Positions 1 through 6,056 of a DNA stretch of 14,998 nt are shown piece by piece (the first letter of the stretch is position 1; the number at the start of each line of letters is the position of its first letter). The notes below the pieces were generated by a model. That model was not told the DNA's origin, made no database searches, and saw only the letters and a list, made by a program, of their open reading frames with translations. The stretch covers positions 1 to 14,998 of the forward strand of contig CADCIU010000059.1 in the NCBI GenBank assembly GCA_902801585.1. The letters run 5' to 3'. The DNA is from an uncultured Lachnospiraceae bacterium. GTDB lineage: Bacteria; Bacillota_A; Clostridia; Lachnospirales; Lachnospiraceae. A program made the position numbers and the translations under genes.

Positions 1-1319
1 AAAAAGACCGGCAGGCACTTAAAAATCTGGTCCGACTGCAGACAGACGACCACCGCCGCAATCGGCCACTTCCACCAGAACGCCGCCGCGAAGGAAAGCG
101 GCGTAACGATCAGCCAAGTACTGATCAGATTCAGGTTCATCGTAAACTTTGTATCGCCGCTTCCTTTGAGTATGCCTCCGGAAACCGGCATCTGATAGGA
201 CATTCCCACCATTACCAGACTCATGATCACGATCAACTGATCCGCCAACGCCGAGGCTGTCGGATTCAGCGCATAGTAAGCCAGCAGCGGTTTCCTCGTG
301 AAGAAGAGAATCGCCCCCAGCACGATCCCAATTCCCAGGTCGATCACCGAGAGTGTCCTTGCATCCGAACGGACCCGGGAAAGGTTGCCGGTTCCTATGG
401 ATTTTCCCATCAGCACCGCCGAGACAGATGAGATTGCCACAATGATCACCTTCATGTACTGGTAAAAAGTCGTTGCCACGGAATTAGCCGCGATGGCATC
501 GGAGGACAGGTGCCCCAGAATCGCCGTCTGCATCGGAATTGAGACAGACCAGATCAGCCCGCCAACCAAAATAGGAACGGCATTTTTCGTATAGTCCGCC
601 TTCAACTCCGGCGAGATCTCCGCAAGTCCCGGTTCCCTAAAGAGCTTCAGCTTCTCGTCCTTCTTCCAAAGGTAGCCCAGCACGATCAATAGCTCCACCG
701 TGCGGGAAGTGATCGTTCCGATAGCGGCCCCTGTCACCCCCAGCTCCGGGAATCCGAACCGCCCATAGATCAGTGTGGAATTGATAACGATGTTGAGCAC
801 CAGCGAGACGCAGGAGTTGATGAAGGCGATTTTAACCGTCTCCACACTGCGCAGCGCGGCCAGCAGCACCTGCGTGACCATGAACAGAAGAAATGTGAAT
901 TTGATAATGCGAAGATACGCCGTGGCCTGCGGCAGAATTTCCGGGTCGGAAGTAAAGATCCGAAGGATCGGATTTTCCAAAACAGTGCACACCAGGATCA
1001 GTCCAAGACCGACCGCCGTCGTATACCGAAGCACCAGTCCTGTGACCCGGCGGATCGGTTCCGTCCGGTACTGCCCCCAGTATTGAGAACTGATGACGAT
1101 GAGGCCGTCCCCGATCGCAATGGTTGCCTGCTGCACAATAAAGAAGAGCTGATTGACCACCGCCGCGCCTGACAGTGCTTCCTGACTGTAGGCTCCCAGC
1201 ATGATATTGTCTGCCATATTGACACTGTAGGCGATGATATTCTGCAGCGCCACGATGACCAGCATAGAGAAAAGGCTGCGATAAAAGTTTCTGTCGTGAG
1301 TGAAAAATGTCTGTTTCAT
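1..1319 (-). CDS. MATE family multidrug/cation antiporter (3' end beyond window)
   Basis: Reading the minus strand from the ATG at 1319 gives about 439 codons without a stop, running off the left edge. The protein starts MKQTFFTHDRNFYRSLFSML and is made of many hydrophobic helices. The motif GAYSQEALSGAAVVNQLFF is typical of the first helices of MATE (multi-antimicrobial extrusion) transporters, and a repeated, weakly similar second half begins near residue 240 (ADYTKNAVPILVGGLIWSVS). MATE proteins are about 450 residues with 12 helices, so only the C-terminal tip is missing. They export drugs or metabolites across the cytoplasmic membrane in exchange for Na+ or H+; the substrate cannot be told here. 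The ribosome binding site is weak. The gene is divergent from the Thg1-like gene, and its predicted leader carries a long palindrome (1348-1419). Confidence 0.9.
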   Translation of the reverse strand, partial: MKQTFFTHDRNFYRSLFSMLVIVALQNIIAYSVNMADNIMLGAYSQEALSGAAVVNQLFFIVQQATIAIGDGLIVISSQYWGQYRTEPIRRVTGLVLRYTTAVGLGLILVCTVLENPILRIFTSDPEILPQATAYLRIIKFTFLLFMVTQVLLAALRSVETVKIAFINSCVSLVLNIVINSTLIYGRFGFPELGVTGAAIGTITSRTVELLIVLGYLWKKDEKLKLFREPGLAEISPELKADYTKNAVPILVGGLIWSVSIPMQTAILGHLSSDAIAANSVATTFYQYMKVIIVAISSVSAVLMGKSIGTGNLSRVRSDARTLSVIDLGIGIVLGAILFFTRKPLLAYYALNPTASALADQLIVIMSLVMVGMSYQMPVSGGILKGSGDTKFTMNLNLISTWLIVTPLSFAAAFWWKWPIAAVVVCLQSDQIFKCLPVF

Positions 1320-1347
1320 AAGTTTTCTGCAATCATTCTCTGTATTT

Positions 1348-1419
1348 GAGGAGACAGGGGACGGTTCTCCGTCTCCTGTCAGGGCCGAAAAGAGACAGAG
1401 AACCGTCCCCTGTCTCCTC
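1348..1419. repeat. Palindromic repeat A, GGGGACGGTTCT family
   Basis: Two 28-nt arms (1348-1375 and 1392-1419) are inverted copies with one mismatch, separated by a 16-nt loop. Each arm is itself a smaller palindrome: GAGACAG and its complement flank the core GGGGACGGTTCT. The same sequence recurs, better preserved, in repeat B (2364-2489). The right flank continues into GTGACAC, like the outer ends of repeat B, but no partner is seen on the left. It does not look like an intrinsic terminator, because neither side has a T run. I associate this motif with dispersed repeats in clostridial genomes; mobilisation by a Y1/REP-type transposase acting in trans is only a guess. Confidence 0.85.
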
Positions 1420-1436
1420 TTCGTGACACCCTCACT

Positions 1437-1445
1437 ATTATACCA
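1437..1445 (-). promoter_or_regulatory. Predicted MATE gene promoter (extended -10)
   Basis: On the minus strand TGGTATAAT is a consensus TATAAT at 1442-1437 preceded by TGn, an extended -10. No good -35 box is seen 16-18 nt upstream, which extended -10 promoters tolerate. Transcription would start near 1430, giving a leader of roughly 110 nt that contains all of palindromic repeat A before the MATE start codon at 1319. Confidence 0.5.
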
Positions 1446-1453
1446 CAGGTCGA

Positions 1454-1482
1454 TTGACCGTCTTCCCAAAAAATATTACTCT
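1454..1482 (+). promoter_or_regulatory. Predicted promoter of the Thg1-like gene
   Basis: TTGACC (1454-1459) and TACTCT (1477-1482) are spaced by 17 nt. The -35 box matches consensus at five of six positions, but the -10 is weak. The -35 sits in a small inverted repeat, GGTC-GATT-GACC. The promoter is back to back with the MATE -10 at 1437-1442. A 12-bp self-complementary GATC run (1517-1528) lies in the leader. Confidence 0.35.
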
Positions 1483-1553
1483 ACTAGCAGAAACAGCAAG
1501 AAACATTAGAAACCTTGATCGATCGATCCAAAATACATATGAGGTGAAACACA

Positions 1554-2366
1554 ATGAAAATGCAGAAAGACTCCCTTGGAGACAGAATGAAAACTTACGA
1601 AGCAGTGCCAAAAGTGTTTCTGACTCTCGGAATCCCCAAGATCATCAGACTTGATATGAGAGCCGGACACACATTTTGCAGAAAATTCAACCGCCCGTTT
1701 GATGAAGTGTTTTCTGAATGTATGATCCACACCACCAAAGAGCTCTGCGCGCAGATCGCAGGTGTGGTCATGGGATATACGCAGTCTGACGAGATCAGCC
1801 TTGTCATCAATGATGTCACGGAAGAGAAACACCTTAACTGCTTCTTCGACGGCGGCGTCGAGAAGATGGTTTCCGTCAGCGCAAGCATCGCGACCCTAGC
1901 CTTCAACAAAAAGTATATGGAAGTTGTCGCGGCCATCCCCCCGGAAGACAAGATGAAAAAAGTCTATGAGAAGAATCTCTGGACCGCACAGTTTGACAGC
2001 AGAGTTTTCTGCCTGCCGAATGTGACTGAAGTGCACAACTATATCCTTTGGCGTCAGAACGACGCGACCAGAAACTCCATTCAGATGGTCGGCCACGCCA
2101 ACTTCACCCAGAAGCAGATGCACGCCAAAAACAACGGCGAGATCCAGGACATGCTGATGCTTGAAAAGGGAATCAACTGGAACGATTTTCCGCCAAAATA
2201 TAAACGAGGCAGTATGATCGTGAAGGAATTCTACGAAAAAGAAGCCGTCACGCCTGACGGCGTTGTCCTCGGGACCACCATCCGTTCTCGATGGGTGGAA
2301 AAGGAGATTCCGATTTTGACAAAGGAACCCGATTTGATTCCCAAGATCTACAACCGGGAAACATAG
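1554..2366 (+). CDS. Thg1-like protein, tRNA-His guanylyltransferase family
   Basis: This 270-aa protein matches the Thg1/TLP family, enzymes that add nucleotides in the 3'-5' direction to the 5' end of tRNA. The N-terminal DSLGDRMKTYE is followed by RLDMRAGHTF (Asp34, first metal ligand), GYTQSDEISLVI (Asp79-Glu80, second metal-binding pair), FDSRVFCLP, and the family signature WRQNDATRNSI at 166-176. The usual RxDG motif reads RLDM, so Gly is replaced by Met. The length fits the family. An AGGTG RBS lies about 8 nt before the ATG. Most bacteria encode the G-1 of tRNA-His, so a repair role on 5'-truncated tRNAs, as shown for some bacterial and archaeal TLPs, is more plausible than classical G-1 addition; this is inference. 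Its TAG stop is the first triplet of repeat B. It stands alone on the plus strand. Confidence 0.9.
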   Translation: MKMQKDSLGDRMKTYEAVPKVFLTLGIPKIIRLDMRAGHTFCRKFNRPFDEVFSECMIHTTKELCAQIAGVVMGYTQSDEISLVINDVTEEKHLNCFFDGGVEKMVSVSASIATLAFNKKYMEVVAAIPPEDKMKKVYEKNLWTAQFDSRVFCLPNVTEVHNYILWRQNDATRNSIQMVGHANFTQKQMHAKNNGEIQDMLMLEKGINWNDFPPKYKRGSMIVKEFYEKEAVTPDGVVLGTTIRSRWVEKEIPILTKEPDLIPKIYNRET

Positions 2367-2489
2367 TGTCAGGGGGACGGTTCTTTTGACACCTTTTAGA
2401 GGCGGGAGGGAGACAGGGGACGGTTCTCTGTCTCCTGTCAACGCGGAAAGGAGACAGAGAACCGTCCCCTGTCTCCTCTCCTGACACTA
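2364..2489. repeat. Palindromic repeat B, GGGGACGGTTCT family, bounded by shared stop codons
   Basis: The element begins with TAGTGTCAGG (2364-2373) and ends with its exact inverted copy CCTGACACTA (2480-2489). Inside are a short palindromic unit, GTGTCA-core-TGACAC (2366-2392), and a perfect 28-nt inverted repeat (2409-2436 and 2449-2476) around a 12-nt loop. All three contain the core GGGGACGGTTCT. The terminal TAG on each strand is the stop codon of the two converging genes. The hairpin could slow transcription from both sides, but no T run follows it, so it is not a classical terminator. Confidence 0.9.
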
Positions 2490-3407
2490 TCCTGCATATC
2501 TCTTCAAAATACTTCTCACTTCCGGCAAGTATCCTCGTCCGAACATGTTCAGATGATTGAGCAGCTGATACAAATTGTAAAGGTCCCTCCGGTCCCCGTA
2601 TCCGGGCTGCAGCATCCCTGTATCTTCGTAGGCATCGTAGAAAGCCCGCGGGAATCCGCCGAACAGCTCTGTCATGGCGATGTCGACCTCCGGATGTCCA
2701 TAATATACGGCCGGATCTATGAGCCACCCCTTCCCGTCATCTCCCGTGATCATATTCCCTGACCACAGATCTCCGTGCACAAGGGAAGGCCTTTCCGGCT
2801 CTGTAAGGTACCTGTCAAGATGGGCCAAAATATACTCTGCCCTGCTTAGATCCTCAACCGAAAAGTAATTCCGAGCGGCATGAAGCTGCGGCACCAGACG
2901 GCAGTCGCGGAAAAACGGGATCCATTTACTGTGCGGAGTATTGATCTGTTTCCTGGCACCGATCCAGTTGTCTTCCGGGAATCCGTATTCCACGGTACCG
3001 GATATGTCTGCAATGCGCGCGCCCGTCCTGTGCAAGTCTGCCCTGTGCATGGCCGCCAGCTCAGATGCAAACGTCTCCCAGTAGTGCCTGATCCGGCCGC
3101 CGCTGCCGATATAAGAAAGCAACAGAAAGGACATTCCAGCATCAGTTCCTGCTCCGAGTACATCCGGCACTCCGATCGCCCCCGTTGCCCGGATCTCATC
3201 AAGCCCGGCTGCTTCCGCCATAAAGTTCGCGAGCGAGGCGGCAGAATTTGACTTCATGAACAGAGTTGTTCCGTCATCCAAAGTAAGGATACAGGCCTCA
3301 TTGATGTCGCCGCCTGCTGCATAGCTCTTTTTTGACACAGAGCGGTTTTGCCCGAAAATGCTTTGAACCGCTTCGGAAACGGAAGTAAACAGCTTGATAT
3401 CAGACAT
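2487..3407 (-). CDS. Fructosamine kinase family protein
   Basis: The 306-aa protein has the full fructosamine-3-kinase/YniA fold signature: GGDINEA near residue 32, an ATP-binding lysine (LFMKSNS, Lys52), the catalytic loop LVHGDLWSGN (His211, Asp213, Asn218), the metal-binding LIDPAVYYGHPEVDIAM (Asp231), and the family tail LYNLYQLLNHLNMFG. Members phosphorylate sugar-lysine (Amadori) adducts on proteins or free ribulosamines or fructosamines, which then break down, so this is probably a cytosolic deglycation enzyme; the true substrate is unknown. The start at 3407 has a GAGG site (within TTGAGGAAAGACA) that overlaps the TGA stop of the upstream lipoprotein gene, with 9 nt between the genes, so translation is probably coupled. 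The TAG stop belongs to repeat B. Confidence 0.9.
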   Translation of the reverse strand: MSDIKLFTSVSEAVQSIFGQNRSVSKKSYAAGGDINEACILTLDDGTTLFMKSNSAASLANFMAEAAGLDEIRATGAIGVPDVLGAGTDAGMSFLLLSYIGSGGRIRHYWETFASELAAMHRADLHRTGARIADISGTVEYGFPEDNWIGARKQINTPHSKWIPFFRDCRLVPQLHAARNYFSVEDLSRAEYILAHLDRYLTEPERPSLVHGDLWSGNMITGDDGKGWLIDPAVYYGHPEVDIAMTELFGGFPRAFYDAYEDTGMLQPGYGDRRDLYNLYQLLNHLNMFGRGYLPEVRSILKRYAG

Positions 3408-3416
3408 TGTCTTTCC

Positions 3417-4547
3417 TCAATAGAAGTAGAAAGGATGGAACTCCGTTATACAGCAGCAGCTTTCCGGATTGCTGCTGTAAGAGCCGACAGCATCGATCAT
3501 CACATACATCTCATTATCATATAACGGGCTGCTAAAATAGATATCAACATAATACCATTCCCCGTCATTGTTAATATTTCGCAGCCACTTGTCCAGATTG
3601 CAGTCGATATCATAACCGCCGGCTGTGACCACCACTCCGCGCGGGAAAATATTATTCCTGTAGACCCTTTTATTTTTCTGATAGCCGGGATAGATTCTGA
3701 ACCCGTCAATTCTTGTCGTACGATCAAACCAATATTGGAACCCTTCCCATAGGCCCTCGCTGCGGGGCTCGCCCTCTGCCCAACAGGTACTTGTATTCCA
3801 GTCAAGCATGTTCCAGACACTGTAATTGTATCCGTTTATATAGAGAGTAGAGGTTGCTCCGGCAGCATCGACTCCGATCCAGCGTGGCTTCCTGCCTGCC
3901 ATAGCAGCAAACTTCTGAAGGGCTTCTTCGTTGTCTTCCTGGGTATACATAACAACGTCTTCACCTAAAGAGGAATGGAGAACCACCTTTATCTCACCCT
4001 CGTATGACTCTGCACCTTCGGACGCAGCCTTCAGCTCATCTTTCGCAATGGGCTTTACTGAGACTGTTGCAGCAGCATCCGTGCTGCCGATCTCTGCAGA
4101 AGCTTCCCCGGAAGGTTCCTCCACGGCCGCCTGCTCGGATGCTTCCGCCATGGCTGCCAGCTCAGCAGTATCTGCTTCGGATGACACTTCTACTGTCGGC
4201 TGTTCGGATACCTGCTCCTGTGCAGCTGCCTCCGGGTTGGATGCTTCTTCCGCGGCCGCCGGGTCAGATGACTCCTCCGCGGCCGCTCCCGGCTCGGCTG
4301 ACTGCTCTTCCGCAACCGCAGCGGCTGGCTCGGCTGCCTGTTCTTCCGCGGCTGCGGCTGGCTCGGATGCTTGGTCTGCCGCAGCCGCTTCCGGCTCGGA
4401 TGCCTGCTCCTCCGCGGCCGCAACGGCGGGCTCGGATGCTTCCTTTGAGCTGCCGCCTGATGCGCATCCTGCCACCAGCGTCAAGCCAATGATACATGCC
4501 AGCAAAGCGGCTGTACGCTTCTTTTCTGATACAAACTTCTTCATCAT
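3417..4547 (-). CDS. Surface lipoprotein: Ala/Glu/Pro-rich stalk and NADase-type glycan-binding domain
   Basis: The 376-aa product begins with a basic N-terminus, a hydrophobic helix and the lipobox LVAGC, so Cys28 is probably lipidated and the protein displayed outside the membrane. Residues about 33-165 are low complexity, with imperfect repeats of the type EEQASEPEAAA. The C-terminal part from about 218 (WIGVDAAG...DWNTSTCWAEGEP...IDGFRIYPGYQKNKRVYRNN) resembles the F5/8 type C (discoidin-like) fold of the NADase-type glycan-binding domain, ending in a Cys triplet (364-366) and FYFY. Discoidin-like domains usually bind glycans, so cell wall or host glycan attachment is a reasonable guess. 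The RBS GGAGG precedes two consecutive ATGs; the second (4544) is an alternative start with better spacing. It is the first gene of a two-gene unit with the fructosamine kinase. Confidence 0.8.
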   Translation of the reverse strand: MMKKFVSEKKRTAALLACIIGLTLVAGCASGGSSKEASEPAVAAAEEQASEPEAAAADQASEPAAAAEEQAAEPAAAVAEEQSAEPGAAAEESSDPAAAEEASNPEAAAQEQVSEQPTVEVSSEADTAELAAMAEASEQAAVEEPSGEASAEIGSTDAAATVSVKPIAKDELKAASEGAESYEGEIKVVLHSSLGEDVVMYTQEDNEEALQKFAAMAGRKPRWIGVDAAGATSTLYINGYNYSVWNMLDWNTSTCWAEGEPRSEGLWEGFQYWFDRTTRIDGFRIYPGYQKNKRVYRNNIFPRGVVVTAGGYDIDCNLDKWLRNINNDGEWYYVDIYFSSPLYDNEMYVMIDAVGSYSSNPESCCCITEFHPFYFY

Positions 4548-4591
4548 AAGAACCTCCGTATTAGTCTGTTTTCAGCTACACCTGTGACTTA

Positions 4592-4600
4592 ATTATATCA
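4592..4600 (-). promoter_or_regulatory. Predicted promoter of the lipoprotein gene (extended -10)
   Basis: On the minus strand TGATATAAT forms a consensus TATAAT (4597-4592) with an upstream TGn. No strong -35 is found at 17 nt; a TTGTCA lies about 29 nt upstream, too far to be its partner. Transcription would start near 4585, giving a leader of about 38 nt with a GGAGG ribosome binding site. Confidence 0.55.
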
Positions 4601-4613
4601 TATATGACGATTT

Positions 4614-4900
4614 GGTGTATCTAATCTGACAACTCTTAAACTGTAATCGGGACTTCAGAACTGGCTCGAGGACAAAGGGGCCTGCCGTCAGCTCCTACCA
4701 GACCCTGAAGTCAGAGGACCCCTCCACTTTCTTTTTTCCAGCTTCTGGATGGGTCCTCTCGTCAAATCCCAAGTCACATTGGAGGAAAAATGTAAGAACT
4801 TCAATTCAAACTGTCCGACCGACATGCTCCCGCCCAAACTGCAAATCAGCTATCCGACCGGACAGCAAATCAAGTATTCAGCCAGACCGCTGTCCAAATT
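4614..4900. other. Gene-free stretch with several inverted repeats
   Basis: No convincing gene lies between the lipoprotein promoter and the terminator of the 63-aa gene. Two adjacent inverted repeats stand out: GACTTCAG (4651-4658) with CTGAAGTC (4705-4712), extended inside by CTGG/CCAG, and directly next to it AGAGGACCC (4713-4721) with GGGTCCTCT (4751-4759), which encloses a small CCAG-CTTCTGG hairpin. Further on, CTGTCCG and CGGACAG flank 4810-4862. This could be a small RNA, the debris of a mobile element, or a structured untranslated region; I do not recognise it. Confidence 0.4.
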
Positions 4901-4932
4901 AAAAAGCCCACCGCCATATATGCAGTGAGCTC
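4901..4932 (-). terminator. Intrinsic terminator after the 63-aa gene
   Basis: The minus-strand RNA forms a 10-bp stem (4922-4931 with 4905-4914) around a 7-nt loop and runs into a stretch of U (A run at 4901-4905 on the plus strand). The two C/A pairs on the plus strand become G-U pairs in the minus-strand RNA, which supports the orientation. The sequence closely resembles the terminator at 5356-5390. Confidence 0.8.
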
Positions 4933-4963
4933 CGTCTGTACAGTAAACCTGCTTATTCTCAAA

Positions 4964-5155
4964 TTACTTATTCTCCTGCAGCGCGGGAAGAACATACTTC
5001 GTGAAAGAGTAGGTTGAACCGCTCATAATAGCTGCTGCAGACGCAAAATAGATCACGTTGTCATTCAGATACTTCATAAATCTCTGTTCGAGACTACCGG
5101 ACTCTTTTACTGTACTCTTTGCTTCATAATATTTTAATGCACTTGCTGCTGTCAT
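4964..5155 (-). CDS. Small hypothetical protein, 63 aa, possible membrane segment
   Basis: I do not recognise the family. The start at 5155 is chosen because AAGGAGG lies about 8 nt before it. An ATG at 5221 in the same frame would add 22 residues but has no comparable site, and its first codons overlap the RBS region. The product begins MTAASALKYYEAKSTVKESG, has a charged amphipathic N-terminal half and a moderately hydrophobic stretch, VIYFASAAAIMSGSTYSF, around residues 34-51 that may enter or cross the membrane, and ends ALQENK. It is transcribed from its own stretch, ends at its own terminator, and sits between the GtrA gene and the lipoprotein gene. No function can be offered. Confidence 0.7.
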   Translation of the reverse strand: MTAASALKYYEAKSTVKESGSLEQRFMKYLNDNVIYFASAAAIMSGSTYSFTKYVLPALQENK

Positions 5156-5355
5156 TTTGTTTTCCTCCTTATATTTCAGGATCACTTCAGGACCCTGCTG
5201 TTTTTCAAGTTGCGAATGCAATTTTACTCACAAATCAGCAACTTTAGAAGGAAAGTTTTTGACGAAGGTTGGTGTCTTTTTGACTTTTTCCGGCCCTATC
5301 GCAGCCCACAGAAGGCGACTTTGCGCCAGCCAAAAAGAGTGTATTCCGACAACTG
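5156..5355 (-). other. Intergenic leader of the 63-aa gene
   Basis: This 200-nt gap holds the promoter and leader of the 63-aa gene. A TAAAAT on the minus strand (near 5228) is the best -10 candidate, without a convincing -35. The direct repeat TTTTTGAC occurs twice (5258-5265 and 5276-5283), 18 nt apart centre to centre, and could be a binding site. The strong AAGGAGG is next to the gene start. Confidence 0.35.
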
Positions 5356-5390
5356 AAAAAAGAGCCCGCCGCCTCTAAAGCAGTGGGCTC
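5356..5390 (-). terminator. Intrinsic terminator after the GtrA-family gene, end of the sugar cassette
   Basis: In the minus-strand RNA GAGCCC and GGGCTC open an 11-bp stem (5380-5390 with 5362-5372) with one imperfect pair and a 7-nt loop, followed directly by six U (A run 5356-5361 on the plus strand). It lies 37 nt after the stop codon of the GtrA-family gene. It is probably the end of the long transcript that starts before the response regulator gene. Confidence 0.85.
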
Positions 5391-5427
5391 CTGACAATCT
5401 GATCCTGATCAAATGCTTCTGTTCTCC

Positions 5428-5991
5428 TCACTTCTTCTGCCCGAATTCGGGTGCGAAGATCGTCTTGTCGACAGCAAATATGATGACCATAGCAACGCCT
5501 CCCGTCGCGATGGTCGTGACGATGTTGCGGACTGCGTCCGGAATGCCGATCGCCGCTGTAACGGGATTCCAGATGCAGGTGAACAGGTTCATGACCAGCA
5601 TGACGCCGATCGTGCCGAGCGCGTGGAATGCGATCTGCGGGATGATCGGACCTTTGCTGCGGAAAGTGACATTTCTCTGCAGCGGGAAGTTGATGCACTC
5701 GCCCAGGATGATCGAAGTGTAGTTGGCCAGGGTGAAGGCGAGCCCGCCGTCCGCGAGGCTGTTTCCTATTACCGCCAGTGTGAACGGGACGCCGAACATC
5801 TGCGTCCTGATGCCGGGCCACACCCATTCCGCATCGCCCACGAGTCCATGGTAAAAACCGGGAAGGAAGGTGAGCAGCAAATACTTGATGAAAGTGACTA
5901 CGTAGCTGAATAAGATGAACAAGCCGCCCTCACGGATCCACTGCGCCGCTTTGGGGTGTTTTTCCGCGAAATTTTCCAAAAAATCTTTCAT
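5428..5991 (-). CDS. GtrA-like family membrane protein
   Basis: The 187-aa protein has four hydrophobic segments (about 23-45, 66-85 with 88-102, 118-137, 155-173) and the family motif INFPLQRNVTFRSKG between the second and third, matching the NFxxxRxxTF pattern of GtrA proteins. GtrA-family proteins are small four-helix membrane proteins tied to lipid-linked sugar translocation or cell-surface polysaccharide synthesis. No glycosyltransferase gene lies next to it here; it follows the GH3 gene by 65 nt on the same strand and ends at a terminator, so it is probably the last gene of that operon. The start at 5991 has GAGGGG about 7 nt upstream. A small TAGGC-GCAA-GCCTA hairpin lies just upstream (6014-6027). 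Confidence 0.85.
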   Translation of the reverse strand: MKDFLENFAEKHPKAAQWIREGGLFILFSYVVTFIKYLLLTFLPGFYHGLVGDAEWVWPGIRTQMFGVPFTLAVIGNSLADGGLAFTLANYTSIILGECINFPLQRNVTFRSKGPIIPQIAFHALGTIGVMLVMNLFTCIWNPVTAAIGIPDAVRNIVTTIATGGVAMVIIFAVDKTIFAPEFGQKK

Positions 5992-6056
5992 AAATCTAAC
6001 CCCTCGCTTGTCATAGGCGCAAGCCTACGGCCTTCATGCAGTGGGCAGTTGACAGA

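Noticed and set aside
1506..1528. GATCGATCGATC palindrome in the Thg1 leader as an operator
   Set aside because: It is a short repeat of a 4-base unit with no second copy in the window, so evidence for a binding site is too thin.
2364..2489. Repeat B as a standard bidirectional intrinsic terminator
   Set aside because: It has strong stems, but no T run follows on either strand; it fits a dispersed palindromic repeat better.
3931..4587. A 218-codon Ser/Ala-rich frame opposite the lipoprotein gene
   Set aside because: It is the antisense of the Ala/Glu/Pro-rich stalk; the minus strand has the signal peptide, lipobox and folded C-terminal domain.
4779..4795. GGAGGAAAAATGTAA as a start-stop regulatory element
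   Set aside because: A ribosome binding site next to ATGTAA is seen but may be chance; no downstream gene on that strand would use it.
5156..5221. Upstream ATG (5221) adding 22 residues to the 63-aa protein
   Set aside because: No RBS precedes it, and the strong AAGGAGG would lie inside the coding sequence just before the better start at 5155.
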